Positions 17,550 through 26,398 of a stretch of 64,000 nt of DNA are shown in pieces. A program made the translations under genes and the position numbers. Source of the DNA: Verrucomicrobiaceae bacterium. Lineage in GTDB: Bacteria > Verrucomicrobiota > Verrucomicrobiia > Verrucomicrobiales > Verrucomicrobiaceae. Numbering within the stretch: the first letter of the stretch is position 1; each line of letters starts with the position of its first letter. The notes beneath the pieces were generated by a model that worked only from the letters and a program-made list of their open reading frames with translations, did no database searches and was not told the DNA's origin. The DNA lies in the NCBI GenBank assembly GCA_019694165.1, contig JAIBCL010000023.1, positions 33,638 through 97,637 of the forward strand, written 5' to 3'.

Positions 17550-19214
17550 ATGGCACTTCCCACAACTCCCGCTCAAGACCCCATCCAGCGGCAGGATCAT
17601 GCCGTGGAGCAACTTAAGATCGCCAACTATTACCTCCGCGTGGCCCTCGACCAGGTGCCCGATGCGGTCGTCATCTTTGAAGCCCAGCCGCTCGAAGGCA
17701 CGGGACCCCGGGTGATTTTCAGCAACACTCCCGCAGCCTGCCTCACCGGCGCTGATCCCGGAAAAGGGCTGCGTGGTCTACAGCTCAACGACCTGATGGC
17801 GACCGAAGCCGAGACGCACAAGCTTCTGAGTGCGCTGCGGGACGCGGCAAGCGACGGGTCCGCCGATTGCGAATGCGAGATGCAAACGCTCTACGACACC
17901 GCGCCGAAACGATGCCGTATGTCGATCCGCGCCGTGGCGAACAGCATGAAGAAGCTGCTGAACTTCACGGTCACGTTCCACGCGGTGACGCAGCCAGCCG
18001 TGGCCGCCGTGCCGGCTGCTGCGGAAAAGAAGGCGGACGACCTCGACGCCCAGGCTGAACGTCTGCGCACGGAGAATTTGGCGGCACTTGCCCAGGGCAT
18101 CGCCCACGATGTCAACAATCTTCTCGGTCCGATCGCCGCAAGACTGTCGGAGATCATTCCGGCACTGCCGCCGGACTCCTCCCTCGCTGAACAGCTCACG
18201 CTGGCATTCGCCGGCGTAAAACGGGCGAAGATATTCACCAGTCAGGTCGTCCGCGCCTGCAAGGCCCAGTCAGGGAAGCGCGAACCTGCCGATCTCGGTG
18301 TCATCATCCCCGACACCGTTCAACTCTCCCAGGCCGGTGCCAATGTCTCCGTGAGGACCCATGTGCCCGACGACCTCGACTGGCCCGTCGCAGATTCCGT
18401 ACGGATCAGCCAGGTGATTCAGAACCTCGTGATGAACGGCATCCAGGCCATGCCCCACGGCGGCTACATGGATGTGGAGGCGAAGAACGTGAACATCGCC
18501 CCCGGCAAGGATTTCGTTTTGAAACCCGGCCGCTATGTCGAGGTCATCGTCCGGGATCGAGGCACGGGCATCGCCCCCGAGAATCTCGAACGGCTTTTTC
18601 ACGAGGTGTTTTCCACCAAGGCCGACGGCAACGGCATCGGCCTCACCACCTGCAAACGGTTTGTCGAGGAAAACGAAGGTGATATCCGGGTGACCTCCAA
18701 GCTCAACGTGGGTACTGAATTCCGCGTGCTCCTCCCCTCGGTGCCACGTCCCGCCTCGGCATTGCCGAAGTCGAAAGCCAGCAGTTCGGCCTCACCGCTT
18801 CCATTGCAAATGGGGTCCGGCACCGTGCTCATCGTCGATGACGAGGATGAACTCCGTCGCATTGCCGCCGCCATCCTGCAGCGCTGTGGCTATCAGGTGT
18901 TCCATTGTGACAATGGCCAGGAAGCAGTCGAAACCTACCGCCGCCTCGCGCGGCAGGCGGGTGCGCCCGATGTCGTGCTCATGGATCTCACCCTCCGCGG
19001 CGGGATGAGCGGCACTGAGACCACGGCGGAGATACTCCGCTTTGATCCCGACGCACGCGTCGTCGTCACCAGCGGCAGCGTCAGCGAGGATGTCCAGATG
19101 GCATTTCTAGAGCAAGGCTTTGTCGATGTCCTCTCGAAGCCCTACGAGGCTGGAGAGCTGTCTCTGATGGTGAAGAAGGTCGCTTCCATGCCGGCTGCCG
19201 CGCGGCGGGCATGA
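17550..19214 (+). CDS. Hybrid sensor kinase: PAS-HisKA-HATPase-REC
   Basis: A 554-aa cytoplasmic protein. A PAS-like region (about 20-150) is followed by a HisKA domain with an H-box QGIAHDVNNLLGPI (His about 188), an HATPase (QNLVMNGIQAMPHGG, DRGTGIAPENL, GNGIGLTTCKRF) and a C-terminal receiver (VLIVDDEDELRRI, phospho-Asp in VVLMDLTL, LSKPYEAG). The H-box is the HDxNN type, as in the kinase at 10742, so the two may be related. No output domain is present. It follows the IS1380 relic and is convergent with pheA. Confidence 0.9.
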   Translation: MALPTTPAQDPIQRQDHAVEQLKIANYYLRVALDQVPDAVVIFEAQPLEGTGPRVIFSNTPAACLTGADPGKGLRGLQLNDLMATEAETHKLLSALRDAASDGSADCECEMQTLYDTAPKRCRMSIRAVANSMKKLLNFTVTFHAVTQPAVAAVPAAAEKKADDLDAQAERLRTENLAALAQGIAHDVNNLLGPIAARLSEIIPALPPDSSLAEQLTLAFAGVKRAKIFTSQVVRACKAQSGKREPADLGVIIPDTVQLSQAGANVSVRTHVPDDLDWPVADSVRISQVIQNLVMNGIQAMPHGGYMDVEAKNVNIAPGKDFVLKPGRYVEVIVRDRGTGIAPENLERLFHEVFSTKADGNGIGLTTCKRFVEENEGDIRVTSKLNVGTEFRVLLPSVPRPASALPKSKASSSASPLPLQMGSGTVLIVDDEDELRRIAAAILQRCGYQVFHCDNGQEAVETYRRLARQAGAPDVVLMDLTLRGGMSGTETTAEILRFDPDARVVVTSGSVSEDVQMAFLEQGFVDVLSKPYEAGELSLMVKKVASMPAAARRA

Positions 19215-19350
19215 GAATGACCCATTTCATGAACTTGCACGCGGGACGGCCCGGCTGACCGCCGCGCCCGGGGCTTGGAGATGAAACCGGAATCCAGCCT
19301 CCTGTCCTGAAGTCCACACGGTCGCGCCGACCTTCTCCGTTTCGCCAGCC

Positions 19351-20202
19351 TCAGGACTCGAACCTCACGCCGGACGGATACGATCCCAAGCTTCGGATGG
19401 ACGCGGCCTCGGCACCTGCCTTGAATAGCGCTTCTGCCACCCGCGGCTCCGCGATGGAACCTTCCACCTCGACGTAAAACTTGTACTTGTTCGGCTGCCC
19501 GCGAATCGGGCGGGACTCCAGCCGTTTCATATTCACGCCCGCTTCGGCCAGCGGCGTGAGGAATCGGCACAGGCTGCCCGGCCGATCGGGCAGCTCCACG
19601 ACGAGCGCCGTGCGATTGTTCTGCGTGGACACCTCGTTCGGGGTGTGCGCCAGCAGGAAGAACTGGGTGACATTGGGCACCTCGCCCGCGATGGGAAAGT
19701 GCAGAACCTCGATGCCGTGGCGCTCCGCATTCTGCCGCGGCCCGATGGCTGCGGCGTTTGGATCGATGGCTGCCTTCGCCGCAGCTGCAGAAGTGCTCGG
19801 CTCGCTTTTGCGTCGCGCATCCGGGTGATGCCCGCGCAGCCATTCGTCGCAGTGGAAGAATGGCATCGGGTGCGAATAGATTACATCGATACGATGACCA
19901 CCGTGTCCGAGCAGCGCCAGCTTCACGTCCAGGGTGAGTTCCTCCACGATGTTCAGCCGGCAGCGCTCATCGACGAGCCGGTCCACCGTGTCGATGATGA
20001 AGCCGCCGGACGAATTCTCGATGGGCACGATGCCGAGCGCCTGCTGCTCGGAGTGCAGGAAATCAAAAACTTCGCCGACATTCCCGAGCAGCTTCACCTC
20101 CGCGTCAGGAAAACGCTTCTCCGTCAGCAAGTGCGAGAAGCTCCCGTCCGGTCCCAGACAGGCGATGAGACTTGAAGATGCTGGAGAGAGATTCCCGCTC
20201 AT
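19351..20202 (-). CDS. pheA: Prephenate dehydratase with ACT domain
   Basis: A 283-aa cytoplasmic enzyme that would convert prephenate to phenylpyruvate in phenylalanine synthesis. The catalytic domain covers about residues 12-190 (CLGPDGSFSHLL, GIVPIENSSGGFI) and an ACT regulatory domain about 200-280 (LPDRPGSLCRFLTPLAEAG, then ESRP, the phenylalanine-binding motif). There is no chorismate mutase domain. The highly conserved TRF triad of this family reads TQF here (NVTQFFLLA), so the Arg is lost. The ACT domain implies feedback inhibition by phenylalanine. Confidence 0.88.
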   Translation of the reverse strand: MSGNLSPASSSLIACLGPDGSFSHLLTEKRFPDAEVKLLGNVGEVFDFLHSEQQALGIVPIENSSGGFIIDTVDRLVDERCRLNIVEELTLDVKLALLGHGGHRIDVIYSHPMPFFHCDEWLRGHHPDARRKSEPSTSAAAAKAAIDPNAAAIGPRQNAERHGIEVLHFPIAGEVPNVTQFFLLAHTPNEVSTQNNRTALVVELPDRPGSLCRFLTPLAEAGVNMKRLESRPIRGQPNKYKFYVEVEGSIAEPRVAEALFKAGAEAASIRSLGSYPSGVRFES

Positions 20203-20289
20203 GACTGCAAAGCACCCACATGCTTCCGCCGCATCGTGCGCGGGTCAAGCGCCCCGGCGTCCCCGTGCTTCACTTTGCATCGACCTGCG

Positions 20290-20976
20290 TCACCTGGCTT
20301 TCCAAATGCGGACGTCGTCAAAGAGCACGCCTTTCCCGTTCACGGTGAAGTGGAAGCTGCTCTTCGTCTCGTGCGCGAGCCCTGGCGACTTCAGCTGGCC
20401 GAGGGGCTTGCCGTCGTAGCAGACGCGCATCTGATCGCCGATGACTTCGATGATCACATCGTGCCACTTGGCCCCGTCGAGATCCATCTTCACGACCGAA
20501 CTCCGGCCCACGAGCAGCTTCGCGATCTCCGCCTTCTTCGACGGGTCCTTGCGCATGGCGTCGATGTCGTTCCTCATCGCTCCTTCTTTGTCGTCGCCCA
20601 GAAGCGTCTGTTTCGGGGTGAAAGCCACGCGGCAGATGTGCCCCGCGTGCGAGCCTTTGAACTTTTGATCGTCAAACACCGCATTGAAGCCGGTGGAACC
20701 ATCAAGCTTGAATTTGAATTCGACGATCACGTCCTTCATCGGCCGGTACACACGCCCGACCGCACCATGATCGTCCCGCGTCTGCCAGCCCTTCAGCGTT
20801 CCCTTTTCGACCGCGAAGGAAGGGATCAGCGGCTTCCATTCGCCCAAATCGTTGCGCTCGAAGTCATCGGAGAACAGCATCTCGCCCTTCTGAGCGAGCG
20901 GTTGTGAAGGAGCGTCCGCGGCGTGCAGGAGGCTGCTGACTAACAAAGACAAAGCGATGGCGATGGATGATTTCAT
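20290..20976 (-). CDS. Secreted DUF1080 (3-keto-disaccharide hydrolase-like) protein
   Basis: About 228 aa with a clear signal peptide (SSIAIALSLLVSSLLHAADA). The body is a concanavalin/LamG-like beta fold typical of DUF1080: LFSDDFERNDLGEWKPL, WQTRDDHGAVGRV, FKFKLDGSTGFNAVF, WHDVIIEVIGDQM. Members are abundant in Verrucomicrobia and Planctomycetes; some are 3-keto-glycoside hydrolases. The frame runs up to 21060, but the ATG at 20976 starts the signal peptide. A relative with the same layout is encoded at 29436-30155. Confidence 0.82.
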   Translation of the reverse strand: MKSSIAIALSLLVSSLLHAADAPSQPLAQKGEMLFSDDFERNDLGEWKPLIPSFAVEKGTLKGWQTRDDHGAVGRVYRPMKDVIVEFKFKLDGSTGFNAVFDDQKFKGSHAGHICRVAFTPKQTLLGDDKEGAMRNDIDAMRKDPSKKAEIAKLLVGRSSVVKMDLDGAKWHDVIIEVIGDQMRVCYDGKPLGQLKSPGLAHETKSSFHFTVNGKGVLFDDVRIWKAR

Positions 20977-21109
20977 GGGGCGGGTGCAATCATACGCACT
21001 CGTCGCCAACTTCATTGCCTTTGCCTGCTGCCCTCTTGCAGTCTCCAGGCTCCCCACCACGAGAGATGACGACTGCTATTGTCCGTGCCGCAGTCTTCGC
21101 TAGTCTCGC

Positions 21110-23293
21110 ATGATGCCACCGCCTTCACGTCGCCCCACCAGCAAACTCCGCGGCATCGTGGAGCGGGTGGTGTTTCACACGGAGGACACGGGCTACTGCG
21201 TCCTTCGGGTGCAGCCGGAAGGCGCGCGCGAGGTGGTCACCGTGCTGGGCACGGCACCGCGCGTGGTGGCTGGCGAGCAATGCGAGGCCGAGGGGCAGTG
21301 GACGCAGAACGCGGAGTACGGGCGGCAGTTCAAGGCGGACGCGCTGAAGCTCTCGCGACCGGATTCGCTGGAGGGCATCGAGAGGTATCTGGCGAGCGGG
21401 TTGATTGAAGGCATCGGCGCAAAGTATGCGAAGCGCCTCGTGGAGAAGTTTGGCAAGGACGTCTTCGAGATGATCGAAAACTACTCCGCTCGGCTTGAGG
21501 AAGTGGAAGGCGTGGGGCGGAAGCGGCGGAAGGAGATCCGCGAGAGCTGGATGAAGCAGAAGACGGTGCACAACATCATGCTCTTCCTGCATCAGCACGG
21601 CATCAGCACCTCGCGCGCACAACGGATTTTCAAGACGTATGGCGAGGAGTCGCTCGAAGTGCTGCGCGCGAATCCGTACCGGCTGGCCGCCGACATCGCG
21701 GGGATCGGTTTCAAGACGGCGGACGACATCGCTCGGAAGGTCGGCGTCGCGCGCGACTCACCGGAGCGGATCCGCGCGGGGATCATCTACGCGCTCGAGA
21801 GCGCGGCGGGAAACGGGCACTGCTGCCTGCCGGAGCCGATGCTGCTTAAACAGGCGGCGGAGCTGCTCGCTGCGGATGCGGCGCAGGTGGAGCTGCAGGT
21901 GGCGCATCTCGTCTTCGCGCAGGAACTCGTGCGACACGAGATCGAAGGGGAACCCTTTCTCTACCTGCCGCACCTGCGCTCGGCGGAGAAAAGTGTCGCC
22001 GACAAGCTGCGCTCGCTGGTTGCACGGCCACCGGCGTATCCGGTGATCGACGCGGACAAGGCGATCACATGGGCGGCGAAGAAAACCGGCAAGCCTCTAG
22101 CCGAGAGCCAGCAGCACGCAGTGCGCGAGGCTTTGCAAAACCGCGTGCTCATCATCACCGGCGGGCCGGGAGTGGGGAAGACGACGATCCTCAACACGAT
22201 CCTCCACATCCTCGAAGCGAAGGATGTGAAGATCGTGCTCGCCGCGCCGACGGGCCGCGCGGCGAAGCGGATGAACGAGAGCACGCACATGGAGGCGAAG
22301 ACGATCCATCGCCTGCTCGAATACCAGGGCGAGGGCCAGTGGGGCCGGCATCGCGGCCGTCCGCTGGAGGGCGATCTCTTCGTGCTCGACGAGTCGTCGA
22401 TGATCGACGTGCGGCTGATGGCGCAGTTTCTTGCCGCGCTGCCGTTTGACGCGCATCTGCTCGTCGTTGGTGATGCCGATCAGCTTCCGTCCGTCGGCCC
22501 GGGCATGGTGCTTGCCGATCTCATCGCGAGCGGCCGGGTGCTGTGCGTGAAGCTGACGGAAATCTTCCGCCAGGCCGCGAACAGCCGCATCGTCACCAGC
22601 GCGCACGAGGTGAACCGCGGCCAGATTCCCGATCTCAAGCCACACGCAAAGAGCGACTTCTTCTTCATCGAGTGCACGGAACCGGAGGAAATCCGCGAGA
22701 CGATCATCGGCCTCGTTCGCGACCGATTGCCGGCGAAGTATCGCTTCGATCCCGTGCAGCACATCCAGGTGCTGACGCCGATGAACCGCCACCTGCTCGG
22801 CACGCAATCTCTCAATCAGGCGCTTCAATCCGCGCTCAATCCGCCGAACGAACTGAAGTTCGAGATCGAGCGCTTCGGCACCACCTTCCGCGTCGGCGAC
22901 AAGGTCATCCAGACGCACAACAACTACGACAAGGAGGTCTTCAATGGCGACATCGGCTACATCGTGGCCATCGAGACCGATCCGATGAAGCTGCAGGTGC
23001 GCTACGACACGCGCGTGGTCGATTACGAGCCCGGCGAGCTGGACGAGCTGCAGCTCGCCTATGCGCTCACGATTCACAAGTCGCAGGGCAGCGAGTTTCC
23101 GTGCGTGATCATCCCTCTGACCACGCAGCATTACGTCCTGCTGGAGCGCAGCCTGCTTTACACGGCGATCACGCGGGCAAAGCGGCTGGTGGTGTTGGTC
23201 GGCGACGAGAGAGCGCTGTCGCTCGCGGTGCGGAAGCAGGAAAACCGGCGGCGCTTCACCGGGCTGCGGGCAGAGCTGATGACTCCCGTTTGA
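21110..23293 (+). CDS. recD2: RecD2-type ATP-dependent DNA helicase
   Basis: A 727-aa superfamily 1B helicase moving 5'->3' on DNA. The N-terminal region (about 1-330) has an OB-like start and helix-hairpin-helix segments (GLIEGIGAKYAKRLVEKFG, VEGVGRKRRKEI, GIGFKTADDIA). The motor follows: Walker A GGPGVGKTTI (about 350), Walker B LDESSMIDV, GDADQLPSVGPG, and the C-terminal UvrD-like block AYALTIHKSQGSEFP with YTAITRAKRL. The length fits RecD2, which acts without RecBC; no recB or recC is nearby. Likely role is DNA repair. Confidence 0.93.
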   Translation: MMPPPSRRPTSKLRGIVERVVFHTEDTGYCVLRVQPEGAREVVTVLGTAPRVVAGEQCEAEGQWTQNAEYGRQFKADALKLSRPDSLEGIERYLASGLIEGIGAKYAKRLVEKFGKDVFEMIENYSARLEEVEGVGRKRRKEIRESWMKQKTVHNIMLFLHQHGISTSRAQRIFKTYGEESLEVLRANPYRLAADIAGIGFKTADDIARKVGVARDSPERIRAGIIYALESAAGNGHCCLPEPMLLKQAAELLAADAAQVELQVAHLVFAQELVRHEIEGEPFLYLPHLRSAEKSVADKLRSLVARPPAYPVIDADKAITWAAKKTGKPLAESQQHAVREALQNRVLIITGGPGVGKTTILNTILHILEAKDVKIVLAAPTGRAAKRMNESTHMEAKTIHRLLEYQGEGQWGRHRGRPLEGDLFVLDESSMIDVRLMAQFLAALPFDAHLLVVGDADQLPSVGPGMVLADLIASGRVLCVKLTEIFRQAANSRIVTSAHEVNRGQIPDLKPHAKSDFFFIECTEPEEIRETIIGLVRDRLPAKYRFDPVQHIQVLTPMNRHLLGTQSLNQALQSALNPPNELKFEIERFGTTFRVGDKVIQTHNNYDKEVFNGDIGYIVAIETDPMKLQVRYDTRVVDYEPGELDELQLAYALTIHKSQGSEFPCVIIPLTTQHYVLLERSLLYTAITRAKRLVVLVGDERALSLAVRKQENRRRFTGLRAELMTPV

Positions 23294-23342
23294 AGACGCG
23301 CCGCGCGCCGGTCGGATGCTCCCGCCGCTCCCGGGAACTGGA

Positions 23343-23360
23343 GCGTCGCCGAGGCGACGC
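23343..23360. terminator. Small GC hairpin after recD2
   Basis: GCGTCGC / GCGACGC, 7-bp stem with a CGAG loop, 50 bp after the recD2 stop. There is no T-tract, so it may be a processing or stability hairpin rather than a terminator. Confidence 0.35.
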
Positions 23361-23439
23361 GGGCCTGCATGTGCCCTCTCTCCTGCATCAGCACGCAAGA
23401 CCGCCAGTTTCAGCCAGGCAATCGCGTTTTCTCTCCGCC

Positions 23440-24672
23440 ATGAAGCTCATCGCCATCTGCTCCGCACTTGTCATCCTCAGCACGCGCGCGCCTGCTCTCG
23501 TAGTCGAGACGAACTTCGAGGGTGCGTCCGCTGCCGATGTGAAGATCGACGAGTCTGCGCACAGTGTCAGCTTCAGACCCGCCGGTGATCCGATGCGCGG
23601 ATGGCCATGCTGGTGGTACTTCAAGGTGAGCGATCTCAAGCCCGATGAAACGCTCACGCTGCGTCTCCGTGGTTCCTCCGCGCTGATGCCGCGCTCAGAG
23701 CCAAAGGCGCCGCTCGCCGCTTCGTGGGCGATGCCGGATCAGGCGACGTATTCCACCGACGGCAAAACCTGGCTGCACACAGAACCGGGCAAACGCGAGA
23801 AGGAGTGGATGATCTACACACTGAAGCCGGGCGCGGCGTCCGCCTTCGTGGCGTGGGGGCCGCCTTACACGCCGGAGACAGCGACGGAATTTGTGCGTGC
23901 GATGAGCGCGAAGTCGCCTCACGCGAAGGCACAGGAGCTTTGCCAGTCACGCGGAGGCCGCCCCGTGCCGATGCTGCGCGTGGCGGAGGGTGACCGTCCG
24001 GTGGAGAAGCGCTTCGGCGTCTGGGTCGAGGCACGGCAGCACGCCTGGGAGAGCGGATCGAGCTGGGTGGCGCAGGGTTTTACCGAGTGGCTTCTCGGTG
24101 CCGAAGCCGATGCCGCGTGGCTGCGGCAGCACGCGGAAATTTTCATCGTGCCCGTCATGGACGTGGACAACACCGCCGCCGGCAACGGCGGCAAGGACGA
24201 GCTGCCGCAGGATCACAATCGCGACTGGTCGGACGCTCCGCATTGGACCGAGGTGGCCACCGCGCAGAGGAAGATCGGCGACTGGGTGAAGCAGGGCCGC
24301 ATGGATGTTTTTCTCGATTTGCACAACCCCGCGCCCGGCGACAAAAAGGCGTTCTTCTACGCGCTGCCAGCCGATCTCATGAAGGAGCCGATGCTCGGCC
24401 TGCGCGATCATTTCATCCAAGTGGCAACGCAGCGCATCGGCGAAGTCTTCCCCATGCTCGACGCGCCGAAGAACGACGGCCCAAAGTACCATCCGCTCTG
24501 GCGGCAGATCAGCGGCACATGGGTGAGCATGAACGGCAATCCGCACACCGTCGGCGTCTGCCTCGAGACGTCATGGAACACGCCGTCGAGCACGACGACC
24601 GGCTACCGGTCCGTCGGCACCAGGCTCGCGAGCGCGGTGCGCGCCTATCTCGGGGAGCGTCCGGTGCGGTAA
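23440..24672 (+). CDS. Secreted M14-type zinc carboxypeptidase-like protein
   Basis: A 410-aa protein with a signal peptide (LIAICSALVILSTRAPA). The N-terminal 150 residues are a beta-rich domain seen in the cytosolic-carboxypeptidase branch of M14. The catalytic domain has a zinc motif in ARQHAWESGSSW (HxxE), the family block VPVMDVDNTAAGNGGK, HNRDW, a third zinc His in FLDLHNP, and a candidate catalytic Glu in CLETSWNTP. It probably trims peptides or amidated products outside the cytoplasm; the substrate is unknown. The frame is open far upstream inside recD2, but the ATG at 23440 is the only start with a signal peptide. Confidence 0.8.
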   Translation: MKLIAICSALVILSTRAPALVVETNFEGASAADVKIDESAHSVSFRPAGDPMRGWPCWWYFKVSDLKPDETLTLRLRGSSALMPRSEPKAPLAASWAMPDQATYSTDGKTWLHTEPGKREKEWMIYTLKPGAASAFVAWGPPYTPETATEFVRAMSAKSPHAKAQELCQSRGGRPVPMLRVAEGDRPVEKRFGVWVEARQHAWESGSSWVAQGFTEWLLGAEADAAWLRQHAEIFIVPVMDVDNTAAGNGGKDELPQDHNRDWSDAPHWTEVATAQRKIGDWVKQGRMDVFLDLHNPAPGDKKAFFYALPADLMKEPMLGLRDHFIQVATQRIGEVFPMLDAPKNDGPKYHPLWRQISGTWVSMNGNPHTVGVCLETSWNTPSSTTTGYRSVGTRLASAVRAYLGERPVR

Positions 24673-24691
24673 CGGGCGGGTGCGCCGGCAC

Positions 24692-24710
24692 ACCCTGCTT
24701 GCGGCAGGGT
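24692..24710. terminator. Hairpin between convergent M14 and cutA genes
   Basis: ACCCTGC / GCAGGGT with a 5-nt loop, 20 bp after the M14 stop codon and upstream of the cutA stop. It has no T-tract. Confidence 0.4.
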
Positions 24711-24820
24711 ACGCAGGGCGTGCGTGCGGCCGCCGCCACGCACACCGTCACAATTCCGATCTACATGAGGACGGGCAGGCCGGACATCGTGCGCCATCTG
24801 GCACCCTTCGCAAAAGGGGC

Positions 24821-25138
24821 CTACGGCTTCACCGACTCGCTCACCCACCGGTCGTACCGCTCGCTCACATGCCCGGGCTTCACGGCCACGATCTCAGGTA
24901 CCTCGTAAGGATGCAGCGCGCGGAGCTTCTCTTCAAACTCCGGCAGTGCATGGGCGGTCGTCTTGAATATGGCGAGCACTTCGGCGTCAGTCGTCACCTT
25001 GCCCTGCCAGCGGTAGATGGACTCGACGGCGGGGATGAGATTCACACACGCGGCGAGTTGAGATTCCACGAGCGTCGTGCCAATCTGCCGCGCCTTCTCG
25101 ACATCAGGGAAAGTGGAAATCACCAGGAGAGTAGTCAT
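24821..25138 (-). CDS. cutA: Divalent-cation tolerance protein CutA
   Basis: A 105-aa PII-like trimeric protein. Family signatures are clear: TFPDVEKARQIGTTLVESQLA, AACVNLIPAVESIYRWQGKV, LHPYEVPEIVAV and YDRWV at the C-terminus. Its molecular role is still debated (metal tolerance or signalling). It begins 12 bp from the divergent kinase gene at 25151, so the two share one very short promoter region. The frame is open far upstream, but the ATG at 25138 (MTTLLVIST) is the family start. Confidence 0.92.
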   Translation of the reverse strand: MTTLLVISTFPDVEKARQIGTTLVESQLAACVNLIPAVESIYRWQGKVTTDAEVLAIFKTTAHALPEFEEKLRALHPYEVPEIVAVKPGHVSERYDRWVSESVKP

Positions 25139-25150
25139 GCCGGCCAGCTT

Positions 25151-26329
25151 ATGAGATCTGCGTTCATCGACAAGCTCATCAAACGCATGGATCGCCTCGA
25201 ACCCGGGGAGGTGCAGGGCGTGGTGCTCGAGCTGCTGCGCGAGAAAGGGTTGTTGGAAAAAGTCTTCGAGGCATTGCAGGAAGGCGTCATCCTGCTCGAT
25301 ACCGAAGGCAAGGTGACTTACGTAAACCGCGCGGCATGCCAGTTTTTCGGCATCAATGGAGAGCAGGCCATCGGGCAGCGCCTCGGTCAGGGCCTGCGGG
25401 ATCTGGACTGGAACGAGCTGTTGAAGCCGGGCACCGTGGTCACGCGTGACATCGAGGTGCTCTACCCGGAGAACCGCTTCCTGAATTTTTACATCACCAG
25501 CATCGCCGATGACCAGCAGCTTGGCTTCGTGATGCTGATCCGTGATGTGACCGAGTCGCGCAGGCGCACCGAACAGCAGATCGAGAGCGAGCGGCTGAAT
25601 GCCTTCACGCTGCTCGCCGCCGGCGTGGCGCACGAGCTGGGAAATCCGCTGAACTCGCTCACCATCCACCTGCAGCTCCTCGAGCGGCGCATCCGCAAGC
25701 TCGGCAAGCAGGGCGAGAATCTGCGGGAGCATCTCGATGTGGCCACGGGCGAGATCAAGCGGCTGGACTTCATCATCAGCCAGTTCCTCTCGGCCATCCG
25801 TCCCACGCAGCCGCAGATGCAGCGCGCGCGGATCAACGAGATCATCGAAGAGTCGCTCGCCTTCCTGAAGCCCGAGATCGAGAAGGCGAAGGTCGCCGTC
25901 ACCTGCGAGCTGCGCGCTGACATGCCCGCGATGCCCCTCGACGCGGCGCAGATGAAGCAGGCGTTTTACAATCTCATCCGCAATGCCTGCCAGGCCATGC
26001 CCGAAGGCGGCAGCCTGAAGGTGGCGGGCACGTTCAATGACTTCGAGGTGCGTGTGAGTTTTGAGGACACCGGCAAGGGCATCAGCCCCGAGCAGATGGG
26101 CAAGCTCTTTCAACCCTTCTCGACCACACGCCCCACCGGCACCGGCCTGGGCCTGCTCATCGTCCGCCGCATCGTCCGCGAGCACGGCGGCGAGATCGAC
26201 GTCGAGAGCCGCGAGGGCAAAGGCACGCGCATCAGCCTCTGGCTGCCGCTCGTGGAGAAAAAGGTGCGCTTGCTCGAAGGCGCCGTGGTGGACAGCCAGC
26301 CGGCCGAGCCCCAGCGCCCCGCCGTCTGA
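25151..26329 (+). CDS. PAS sensor histidine kinase (NtrB/ZraS-like core)
   Basis: A 392-aa cytoplasmic kinase. An N-terminal helix and PAS domain (about 35-140; GVILLDTEGKVTYVNRAAC) precede a HisKA domain with H-box GVAHELGNPLNSL (His about 160) and an HATPase (NLIRNACQAMPEGG, DTGKGISPEQM, GTGLGLLIVRRIVREHGG). It has no receiver. Kinases of this core often work with sigma54-type response regulators, but no regulator is adjacent. The ATG at 25151 starts the conserved frame; the divergent cutA gene ends its 5' flank. Confidence 0.88.
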   Translation: MRSAFIDKLIKRMDRLEPGEVQGVVLELLREKGLLEKVFEALQEGVILLDTEGKVTYVNRAACQFFGINGEQAIGQRLGQGLRDLDWNELLKPGTVVTRDIEVLYPENRFLNFYITSIADDQQLGFVMLIRDVTESRRRTEQQIESERLNAFTLLAAGVAHELGNPLNSLTIHLQLLERRIRKLGKQGENLREHLDVATGEIKRLDFIISQFLSAIRPTQPQMQRARINEIIEESLAFLKPEIEKAKVAVTCELRADMPAMPLDAAQMKQAFYNLIRNACQAMPEGGSLKVAGTFNDFEVRVSFEDTGKGISPEQMGKLFQPFSTTRPTGTGLGLLIVRRIVREHGGEIDVESREGKGTRISLWLPLVEKKVRLLEGAVVDSQPAEPQRPAV

Positions 26330-26398
26330 GTCGTCGGGAAACATCGCGGCTTGAAGCCCGCTGAATTGTGGGGCAGAGATGCCGCCCTTCGCAGCGCC

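Noticed and set aside
22543..23439. N-terminal extension of the M14-like gene back into recD2
   Set aside because: The upstream 300 codons are an out-of-phase reading of recD2; the true start at 23440 has a signal peptide.
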